Position numbers and translations under genes: made by a program. DNA of 64,000 nucleotides from Terriglobus aquaticus (GTDB lineage: Bacteria > Acidobacteriota > Terriglobia > Terriglobales > Acidobacteriaceae): NCBI RefSeq assembly GCF_025685415.1, contig NZ_JAGSYB010000001.1, forward strand, positions 1,240,001 through 1,304,000. The letters are read 5' to 3'. The notes under the pieces are model-generated. The model did no database searches. It saw only the letters and a list, made by a program, of their open reading frames with translations, and was not told the DNA's origin. Within the stretch, counting starts at the first letter, position 1, and every line of letters starts with the position of its first letter. Positions 18,079 to 26,200 of this stretch are shown in pieces.

Positions 18079-18109
18079 CTCATAGTCGGCACCTATCTCT
18101 TCTTTAAAC

Positions 18110-18136
18110 CTGCCGAGCTCTAACGGAGCTCGGCAG
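18110..18136 (+). promoter_or_regulatory. Intra-operon hairpin, 11-bp perfect stem
   Basis: CTGCCGAGCTC (18110-18120), loop TAACG, GAGCTCGGCAG (18126-18136). No T tract follows, so it is not a classical terminator. It lies between the secreted-protein gene and the Lys-rich protein gene and could attenuate, or stabilise the 5' end of, the downstream message. Confidence 0.6.
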
Positions 18137-18160
18137 CCTAATAGCGCAAAGGAAACATCG

Positions 18161-18700
18161 ATGCCCATCCCGCCGAAAAAGGCTGCGAAGAAAGCAGCCA
18201 AGAAAACTCCTGGCCACCACGATCCACTCAAAGATGCACGACGAACCTTCGAACATCTCGGTCGCGTCCAGGCCATCGCGAACCTTGCGCAAGCCGAAAG
18301 TGAGGCTCTTCGCTTCCTTATGCATTCTGCGGACATCGCCCTTCGCGCTGAGCGGTACAAAGATTCAGCAGACCTGCTTCGTGCCGCAGAGCATCTCTGC
18401 TTCGCAACGCTGAACAGCAGCTCGACGGAACAAGTCAGTAAGGAACTGAAAGCGACGATTGCAGCCGAGTTTGAGCACCTCCTGCACCGCGCGGAAGATC
18501 ACGCAGCCCATCACGAAGCTCCTGATGCTGTTGTCGAGCTTAGAAAGCGGTTGACCGAAGACGCGAAGGCAGCCTTGAAGCGTGGCTCCTTCCGTGCGGC
18601 GCTCGAGTACGCACGGGGTGCAGAGGCGCTGGCGCATGTGGACGAGTTGGACGGCTTAGATCTCCCGGCTCCCACAGCTCAGAAGCGGCTACGAGCGTAG
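18161..18700 (+). CDS. Small Lys-rich-head helical protein, function unknown
   Basis: 179 residues; AAGGAAA lies six bases before the ATG. The N terminus (KKAAKKAAKKTPGHH) resembles the basic tails of histone-H1-like and other nucleic-acid-binding bacterial proteins. The remainder is predicted all-helical and polar (LGRVQAIANLAQAESEALRFLMHSADIALRAERY), without signal peptide or membrane segment. I do not recognise a family. It stands two bases before the MFS gene in the sigma-54 operon. Binding of RNA or DNA is only a guess from the basic tail. Confidence 0.75.
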   Translation: MPIPPKKAAKKAAKKTPGHHDPLKDARRTFEHLGRVQAIANLAQAESEALRFLMHSADIALRAERYKDSADLLRAAEHLCFATLNSSSTEQVSKELKATIAAEFEHLLHRAEDHAAHHEAPDAVVELRKRLTEDAKAALKRGSFRAALEYARGAEALAHVDELDGLDLPAPTAQKRLRA

Positions 18701-18702
18701 CA

Positions 18703-19962
18703 ATGAGGACCTCTGCTGCGGGAATGATCGTCGCGAAAGCCGATAACGCGAGGCGCCCCAGCGTACGAGCGCTCGAATGGACCAACTTCTTCCTTGCCGA
18801 CGTGCAAGCTGGGCTTGGTCCATTCGTGGCTGCCTATCTCGCCAGCATCGGCTGGCAGGCGGGAGCTGTAGGCAAAGCGTTGACCTTCGGTGGAATCGTA
18901 ACGGTATTGTTGCAAACACCGGCAGGCTGGATTGTCGATCGAGCGAAATGGAAGCGAACCATCCTGATTCTTGGCAGCCTCGTTCTCGCGCTTGGAGCGA
19001 TCTTGTTTGCCCTATCTGGGCGTGCAAGCGTTGTCTATACGGCGCAAGGGCTCATCGGCCTTGCAGGCCCATTCCTTGGGCCCACGGTGGCCGCGATCAC
19101 AATGGGACTGGTCGGGTCGGAGCTTTTCGATTGCCAGTTTGGTCGCAACCAGGGATTCAATGCAGGCGGCAATCTCTTCGCCGCCGCCGTCATTGCGGCG
19201 ACATCGCACTTCCTTGGAAATCGAGCCATCTTCTTCGCCGTAGCGATCCTGGTCCTTCCAACCATCCTTTCTACGTTAGCGATCAAGAAAGACGACATCA
19301 ACTTCGATTTGGCTCGTGGCGGGAGCGAAGGCGAGAAGGAAGGCGGCAGCAGCAAAGAAGTGCGGCTGAAGCTGGCGAAGGACCACGTCCTTCTCGCCTT
19401 TCTTGGCTGTGCCTTTCTGTTTCACTTCGCGAACGCAGCCATGCTTCCTCAGCTTGGCGAACTTCTGGCGCACGGTTCGGCGAAGGCAGCTGCTCCGTTC
19501 ATGGGCGCTTGCATCGCAATCACCCAGGTCGCGATGCTGTGTACGGCTGCTTACTTCGGGCGCTTCGCCAATCAACATGGCCGCAAGCAGCTTCTGCTCT
19601 TCGGCTTTGGTGTGCTCCCCATCCGTGCGGCTCTCTACACGGTCTTCCATGCCGTGCCTGCACTGCTTGCTGTCCAGGTGCTCGATGGCGTTGCCAACTC
19701 CATCTTTGGCGTGGTGTCCATCCTTGTGATTGCGGACCGCACTCGCGGCACTGGGCGCTTCAACCTGGCACAAGGTGCACTCGCCACCGCTGTTGGTCTC
19801 GGGGCGGCTCTGAGCAACACCTTTGGTGGAATGCTCATGCAGCACGCGGGCTACCGGATCTCATTCTTAGCACTGGGCGGCGTGGCCTGCTTAGCGTTCC
19901 TGCTTCTGCTCACATCCGTCCCGGAAACATCAGACGGGCGGCAACAAACCGCTCGCGCTTAG
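18703..19962 (+). CDS. MFS transporter
   Basis: 419 residues, about 12 hydrophobic segments, with typical MFS features: TPAGWIVDRAKWKR after TM2 (the motif A region) and a mid-protein soluble loop (residues about 195-230, DLARGGSEGEKEGGSSKEVRLK). N-terminal EWTNFFLADVQAGLGPFVAAYLA marks a subgroup often seen in Acidobacteriota and Proteobacteria. The substrate cannot be read. The start at 18703 is two bases after the previous stop; an ATG at 18724 is possible. Seven bases separate it from the phosphodiesterase gene. Confidence 0.9.
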   Translation: MRTSAAGMIVAKADNARRPSVRALEWTNFFLADVQAGLGPFVAAYLASIGWQAGAVGKALTFGGIVTVLLQTPAGWIVDRAKWKRTILILGSLVLALGAILFALSGRASVVYTAQGLIGLAGPFLGPTVAAITMGLVGSELFDCQFGRNQGFNAGGNLFAAAVIAATSHFLGNRAIFFAVAILVLPTILSTLAIKKDDINFDLARGGSEGEKEGGSSKEVRLKLAKDHVLLAFLGCAFLFHFANAAMLPQLGELLAHGSAKAAAPFMGACIAITQVAMLCTAAYFGRFANQHGRKQLLLFGFGVLPIRAALYTVFHAVPALLAVQVLDGVANSIFGVVSILVIADRTRGTGRFNLAQGALATAVGLGAALSNTFGGMLMQHAGYRISFLALGGVACLAFLLLLTSVPETSDGRQQTARA

Positions 19963-19969
19963 GAGGTCT

Positions 19970-21121
19970 ATGACTCAGACAACGGATTCTCCCTTCCAAC
20001 CCCTGCCATTGAACAAGACTTCGACGGTTAGCTGGATTCATATTGGCGACCTCCACATGGTTAAGGAAGGCGAGCAGAACGAGATTGATCTCGGCCGCAT
20101 CGTGGATACGATCAACCGTCTGTTCTCGGACGGCAGCGTCAACTTCGTCTACCTTCCGGGCGACATCGCGGACGATGGTAGTGCCCCCGCGTATCGGGCT
20201 GTAAGGAAGCACCTCGATCGGCTCAAGATTCCATGGTTTGGCATCGTGGGTGACCATGATGTTCATGAGAAGAGCTTCGAGAACTTCACATCGTTCATCT
20301 CGGCGAGCCTCTACGGCGGCTTCATCCTGGGCGGCTACCGCTTTCTGCGCCTGAACGCATTCGGTGAGCCTCGACCGGACTCGTTCACCTTGAGCGAAGA
20401 ACAGTTGGCATGGATGGAAGCAGAGCTGGCGGCCGCCGAACAACTCAAGCAAAGGGTTGTTCTCTTCCTGCATTGCTATCCGAGCGACCTGCTGCAAGGG
20501 GGCGACGCACTTCGCAAGATGCTGCAGAAGTATCCTGTGCTGCTGATCGACATGGGCCACACCCACTACAACGAGATCAGTAATGACGGAACCGTTCTCT
20601 ACAGCGCAACGCGCTCTACCGGTCAGGTGGAAGAGGGTGCGGTCGGATTCTCGCTGACCACGATCGACGACGATGTAATCAGTTGGCATTTCGTGAAACC
20701 GGACGACGCAGGTTTAGTTGCGATCACCTCGCCCTCTGACCATCGACTGCTTACGGCCAGAACGGCAGCGGCACCGAAGAAGTCTTCTATCGAGGTCGCC
20801 GCGAAAATTTGGGCAGAGGGTGGGCCTACTGCTGTGAGCGCCGTGTTCTCTGGAGAAGAATTGCCTTTGCGGCTCAGCGAGGACGGGCTATGGAGGGCCG
20901 TGATCGACGGGCACCGTCTTGCAGATGGTCTTCATCAGCTGACGGTGAGCGCTGTCATGGAGAGCGGCTCAGCGTTGTCGAGTTCCATTCAACTTGCTAT
21001 TGGTGACTTGCCCCTACGCGAGGTGAAGCACATCGATCACGAGAACAGCATCGGAGAGTGGTCCGAACGTGGCCTTCTCGATACACAACTGGGTCCGAAC
21101 AAGAACGGAAGGAAGTGGTAG
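19970..21121 (+). CDS. Calcineurin-like metallophosphoesterase (CpdA-like)
   Basis: 383 residues with a perfect GGAGG four bases before the ATG. All five metallophosphoesterase motifs are present: HIGDLHM, YLPGDIADDG, GIVGDHDVH, LFLHCYPSD and DMGHTHYNE. This is the class III cyclic-nucleotide phosphodiesterase arrangement, although the usual GNHD is GDHD here. The catalytic domain takes about 250 residues; a beta-rich C-terminal part (residues 265-360) looks like an appended sandwich domain. No signal peptide. A phosphodiesterase inside a transporter operon under a two-component system is unusual; the substrate is unknown. Confidence 0.88.
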   Translation: MTQTTDSPFQPLPLNKTSTVSWIHIGDLHMVKEGEQNEIDLGRIVDTINRLFSDGSVNFVYLPGDIADDGSAPAYRAVRKHLDRLKIPWFGIVGDHDVHEKSFENFTSFISASLYGGFILGGYRFLRLNAFGEPRPDSFTLSEEQLAWMEAELAAAEQLKQRVVLFLHCYPSDLLQGGDALRKMLQKYPVLLIDMGHTHYNEISNDGTVLYSATRSTGQVEEGAVGFSLTTIDDDVISWHFVKPDDAGLVAITSPSDHRLLTARTAAAPKKSSIEVAAKIWAEGGPTAVSAVFSGEELPLRLSEDGLWRAVIDGHRLADGLHQLTVSAVMESGSALSSSIQLAIGDLPLREVKHIDHENSIGEWSERGLLDTQLGPNKNGRKW

Positions 21122-21128
21122 GCGCACG

Positions 21129-22397
21129 ATGATCACGACCGTTCTCATCCTGTCGATCTCTGCGCTCAGCATCGCGCTCATGTTGCTTCGTCCCAAGAAC
21201 CTCCCTGAGGTGTACTGGGTGGGAGCCGGAGCGATTCTGCTCGTAGCGCTGAGACTCGTTCCGTTGAAGCTGGCAGGCAAAGCTGTTGCCGAAGGCAGCG
21301 ATGTGTACTTCTTCTTAATCGGAATGATGCTGCTCTCAGCTCTCGCGCGGGAGAATGGCGTCTTTGACTGGGTGGCATCCACCTCAATTAGCGCAGCAAA
21401 AGGTTCGTGCAGCAGGCTCTTCCTGCTCATTTACGGTGTCGGTACTATCGTCACGATCTGCATGTCGAACGACGCAACGGCAGTCGTACTGACGCCTGCT
21501 GTGCTCGCCGCCGTGAAGAAATCCAAGGCGAAGCCCTTGCCGTTCCTATTCGCGTGCGCAATGATCGCGAACGCCGCATCATTCGTGCTGCCCATCTCAA
21601 ATCCCGCCAACCTGGTGGTCTTCCACGCAGGCCTCCCCTCGTTGGGCCGTTGGCTGGCATCCTTTCTCTTGCCCTCGGTTCTGTCCATCGCGGTGACCTT
21701 CCTTGTGCTCCGCTGGTATTTTCGGAAAGACATCGGCGGAGAACTCGAACAGCCGAAAGAAAAGGCGTCCCTCCGCGCTAGCGGAAGACTGGTCCTGTGG
21801 GGGCTAGGCTTGGTCGTCGTGGTCCTGCTGGTCTTCTCGTCGCTCAAGAAAGACCTGGGGTTGCCGACCTGCATTGCAGCCCTTTGCGTAACCGCCGTCG
21901 TTTGTATCAGAAATCGCTGCAACCCGCTGCCCCTGGCAAAAGAGGTGAGCTGGTCGACGTTGGGTCTGGTCGCTGCTCTCTTCGTGCTGGTCGATGCAGT
22001 AGAGAGTGTCGGAGCGTTGAGAGTCACAGAATCTGCTCTGCGGCACGCTGAAGCGCTTGGCACTCATCTCGGCTCGCTCGTGACTGCTCTCGTGGTGGCT
22101 GTTGCCAACAACCTCCTAAACAATCTTCCACTCGGTCTGATCGCTGGCGCCACCATTACCGCAACGCACACCAAAGGCTTGCTCAGCAACGCTGTCCTCA
22201 TTGGTGTTGACCTGGGGCCGAATCTTTCCGTCACGGGCTCTCTCGCAACGATCCTCTGGCTTATGGCCTTGAGGAAAGAAGACATCGATGTCAGCGCGTG
22301 GGACTTCCTCAAGGTAGGAGCCATCGCGATGCCCGCGGCTCTGCTCGCCAGCATGGCTGGCGCCTTTCTCATGCACGCCGTCGTACCCGCTCAGTAA
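21129..22397 (+). CDS. ArsB/NhaD-type ion transporter
   Basis: 422 residues from the ATG at 21129 (an upstream GTG overlaps the previous gene). About ten to eleven hydrophobic segments. ArsB/CitM superfamily signatures: CMSNDATAVVLTPAVLAAVKK after TM3, and PISNPANLVVF, with a second NNLLNNLPLG element in the C-terminal half. Relatives extrude arsenite or exchange sodium/protons. No arsR, arsC or arsA is nearby, so arsenite is not supported by context. Seven bases after the phosphodiesterase gene. Confidence 0.85.
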   Translation: MITTVLILSISALSIALMLLRPKNLPEVYWVGAGAILLVALRLVPLKLAGKAVAEGSDVYFFLIGMMLLSALARENGVFDWVASTSISAAKGSCSRLFLLIYGVGTIVTICMSNDATAVVLTPAVLAAVKKSKAKPLPFLFACAMIANAASFVLPISNPANLVVFHAGLPSLGRWLASFLLPSVLSIAVTFLVLRWYFRKDIGGELEQPKEKASLRASGRLVLWGLGLVVVVLLVFSSLKKDLGLPTCIAALCVTAVVCIRNRCNPLPLAKEVSWSTLGLVAALFVLVDAVESVGALRVTESALRHAEALGTHLGSLVTALVVAVANNLLNNLPLGLIAGATITATHTKGLLSNAVLIGVDLGPNLSVTGSLATILWLMALRKEDIDVSAWDFLKVGAIAMPAALLASMAGAFLMHAVVPAQ

Positions 22398-22412
22398 CTT
22401 CAGGAGAAAACT

Positions 22413-22859
22413 ATGAACGCTGGTTGGATCTTTCCTTTCATCATCCTCGGTGGCGCACTGCAGACCTGTGGCGCAGCCATGAACGGTCAATTGAACAAGT
22501 CGCTCGCGAATCCATATCTCGCTTCGACGGTCTCATTCCTCGTTATCACCTTCTTCTTTATGGCGCTTTTCTTTGCCGTTCCCCATCCGTTGCCCACAAT
22601 CGCGAATTTGCGCGAAATGCCCTGGTGGGCGGTCTTTGGTGGATTAGTCGGTGCGGTGCAGGTATTTGCCGGTCTGACGCTCGTAAACAAAGTCGGAACG
22701 GGAAACTTCATGGCGCTGACAGTCTCGGCAGCGCTGATCACTTCGCTGGTCGTCGATCACTTCGGCTGGTTCAGGATGGACATCCATCCGATCACTTTGA
22801 CGAAACTGGGCGGCGCAGTCTTGCTCATCACGGGAGTGGTCTTTATCACCCGCCGATAG
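22413..22859 (+). CDS. DMT-family small membrane transporter (DUF606/YdcZ-like)
   Basis: 148 residues with CAGGAGAAA seven bases before the ATG. Five hydrophobic helices; MNAGWIFPFIILGGALQTCGAAMNGQLNK and the FGGLVGAVQVFAGLTL stretch fit the YdcZ/DUF606 half-size drug/metabolite transporters. These probably dimerise; cargo unknown. Last gene of the sigma-54 operon. No clear terminator follows. Confidence 0.87.
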   Translation: MNAGWIFPFIILGGALQTCGAAMNGQLNKSLANPYLASTVSFLVITFFFMALFFAVPHPLPTIANLREMPWWAVFGGLVGAVQVFAGLTLVNKVGTGNFMALTVSAALITSLVVDHFGWFRMDIHPITLTKLGGAVLLITGVVFITRR

Positions 22860-23266
22860 TGACAAAGTTCATTTCTGTAGGGTTTGTACGCAGATTCAGA
22901 GTCCAGAGACGCGATACCACCTCATAGGCGCCGTAGGCCTCAACGATCCCGCCGCCGATGCCGGTTTCTCCTTGGGCATCACGGTCCCTAACGCCGCCGG
23001 CTTCGCCATGCATGGCATTTGTCCATTTGGACGGGGCCGAAGGACTCGTCAGGACAAGGGTCGCCTGACACCACCGGCCTTTGCATCGGACCCGCCATGC
23101 TGCTTCGACATCGCGAGACCGACTTCAATCAAGAAGTCCGGCCCTACGGGTGAGTGCCAAACCGGGTTTCTAGCTCGCTAAGCATCACGAAGGTGGTATT
23201 TCCAACCACCGTGCAGAGTTGAAAACCTCTTGTGGTATGCAACAACGTCCCTACGAGAGAGTCGAG
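22860..23266. other. Intergenic stretch before cellulose synthase
   Basis: About 400 bases with no convincing gene. It holds two short stem-loops, GTCAGG/CCTGAC (23048-23069) and GACTTC/GAAGTC (23121-23138), plus a GGTGG/CCACC pair around 23192-23210. I tried to fit a c-di-GMP riboswitch here and could not. A short open frame around 22925-23180 has no recognisable domain. Confidence 0.5.
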
Positions 23267-26200
23267 ATGCATCCAGCAAAAAGCGGTTTGCGCTTTTTGA
23301 TCGTATGCATTTGTACCTTCTTCTTGTTTGAATTCGTCAGCTTATACCTGAGCTGGCCGAAACAAGCGGTGCTTGGCGGACTTACTGTGCTCGCGGCCAT
23401 CACGCTCAACCAGCCTGGCAAGTCTCGCTTGCTGACTCTCACGCTCATGCTGCTTTCGATCGCCGTGACCCTGCGGTACGGATGGTGGCGAGCGCGCCTC
23501 GTGATCGGCTACTTCTCAGACGAGTCGAATCACCGTTTTTCGGTTGATGCGGTTCTGATGCTGATCCTGCTTTCAGCCGAGATCTACACCGTCTGCATCA
23601 TGGTGCTCGGTTACATGCAGACGTGCCAACGGCTTCAGCGGCGCCCGGTTCCCCTGCCCCACGATGAGAGTCTTTGGCCCCATGTTGATGTTCTGATCCC
23701 GACCTATAACGAGCCCCTCTCCCTTGTCCGATACACCGCTCTTGCCGCGATCAACATCGACTACCCAACCGACAAACTGCATGTCTACATCCTGGATGAT
23801 GGGACGCGCGAGGAGTTTCGCGCCTTCGCCGAAGAGGCGGGAGTCGGCTACGTGGTCCGCGAGAACCATGATCACGCAAAGGCCGGAAACATCAACCATG
23901 CTCTGAAGGGTCTTACTTCACCGCTGGTCTCCATCTTCGATTGCGACCACGTGCCGACACGGTCTTTTCTGCAACTCACCGTGGGCTGGTTCCTCGTGGA
24001 AAACAAGCTCGCGATGCTACAGACACCGCACTTCTTCTACTCGCCTGACCCATTTGAACGAAATCTGCAGCAATACAAGTCAATCCCGAATGAAGGGGAG
24101 CTCTTCTACGGAATCATCCAGGACGGCAACGACCTGTGGAATGCCACCTTCTTCTGTGGATCGTGCGCAGTCATCCGCCGATCGGCGCTGGACGAGGTAG
24201 GCGGCATTGCAACGGAGACGGTGACGGAGGATGCGCACACCTCCCTCCGCATGCAGAAGCGAGGTTGGAGCACAGGCTATATAAACATCGCCCAGGCTGC
24301 AGGACTGGCAACAGAAACGCTGGCGGGACACATTGGGCAGCGTGTGCGTTGGGCTCGCGGCATGATCCAGATTCTTCGCACAGAGAACCCGCTGCTGGCT
24401 CGCGGCATGAACTGGGCACAGCGGCTCTGCTACTTCAACGCCATGATGCACTTCATGTATGCCGTGCCGCGACTCATCTTCCTGCTCGCACCACTTGCTT
24501 ACATGCTGGCCGGCCGTACCATCATCCCGGGCTATTGGCTTGCCATCCTGGCGTATGCGTTGCCTCACCTCATCATCTCGAACATGACCAACTCGCGAGT
24601 GCAGGGGGAACATCGCCATTCGTTCTGGAATGAGATCTACGAGACAGTTCTGGCGCCCTACATTCTGCTGCCCACCGTTCTGGCGTTCATCAATCCCAAG
24701 CTGGGTAAGTTCAACGTCACGGACAAGGGCACGACGCTCCAGGAGACTCGATTTGATCGGAAGGTTGCGGCACCAACCACGTGGTTATTGCTGCTGAACT
24801 TCGCGGGAGTGCTTGCGGCGCCCTATCGTTATCTGGTGCTTGACCCGGAACACCCAGGCGTCGTTCTCAGCAATCTGTTCTGGATTCTGTTCAACATCGT
24901 CATCCTGGGCGTTGCCGCCGCCGTTGCGCATGAGCAGAAGCAGCGGCGCGCTTCGGTACGCATCCCGCTGAAGGTGCGGGTACTCGGTAAGACAGCCGGC
25001 GGTGTCGCGCTACAGGGCGAAACCGAGGACATGTCCGTTGGCGGAGCCTCCATCCTGCTGACACCCGGTGCCCCACAGATGCAAGTGGGCGAAACATTCC
25101 AATTATCGTTTCCCGCGCAGACAGGTGCCTCCACGGTCACTACGACAGTCACCGACGTGGAAGGATTGCGCGTACGCGCGCAGTTTTCCAGTCTGTCCCT
25201 GGAGGAAGAAGAGACGTTGACGTGCGCTCTGTACTCCCGCGCGGATTCTTGGCTGTCTGTCCGGGAACGCGCCGAAGTCGATCGGCCGCTGGTGAGCTTC
25301 TGCCGGATCATGCGGCTCTCAGTCACTGGCCTGCATCAGGTGCTGCTTGGATTGCTACCGAGACGCAAGCGCAGGATCCCTGTGCCTGCGGCTGTCGCAC
25401 GGACAGCGTCCATCCTGCTTTTCTGCCTGCTTACTCTGCTTTCCGCCCGTGCCAGCGCGCAGCACAATCCGCTGACCACACCGGCAAACAGCTTGCCTGT
25501 AACGACAACCCAAACGCCCGCGGCGGCGGCCTTCCGGCTTCGCTTCAAGGACATGGGTGTGACCGACGAGGTGGAGTTCCGAGGATCACGCGCCTACTAT
25601 TCCCTTCACTTTGTGCTTCCGCATACATCGCTCCCGAAATCCGCTCAGATGTTTGTTGGGTACCGATTCAGTCCGAAAGTCAGCGGCTCCGTAGCGTCGA
25701 TCCAAATTGCGCTGAACGGCACTCCACTGCAGACCCTTACGCCAGAAACGCCGTACCAAAAGACCGGTGCGTACCGGGTCACTCCCATTACGATCCCCGC
25801 CGAACTGCTCATTCGGGATAACGAACTCACCTTCCAGTTCAACGGCGGCACGGATTTCGAAGCTCCTGTGCAGGGCCGCCAGGCTGTTTCGGCCAGCCTT
25901 GCCGGCGCTTCCGAACTGGTCATCAGCAATGAGCCGTTGCAGTTCAAGCCGGACTTCGCCTTACTGCCGCTTCCTTTCTTCGACAGCGGTCTGCAGAACA
26001 CCACCAATGTTCAGTTTGTGTTCCCCACACCGCCCGATAAGAAGACGCTACAGGCCGCCGGAGTTGTAGCCTCGTGGTTCGGCATCCTCGCCAGTGCCAA
26101 GCCGATACGATTTCACGTCGTCATTGGGGATCCACAGCCAGGAAATGCTGTCGTCTTCGTCAACCGGTCCAGCAAACGGGATCTGCTGCAGAATGACGTT

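Noticed and set aside
21129-22397. Arsenite resistance operon
   Set aside because: The transporter is ArsB-like, but no arsR, arsC or arsA lies nearby and control is by a sigma-54 system instead.
22860-23266. c-di-GMP riboswitch before cellulose synthase
   Set aside because: Only scattered short matches such as GCCAAACC; the conserved core and paired helices could not be drawn.
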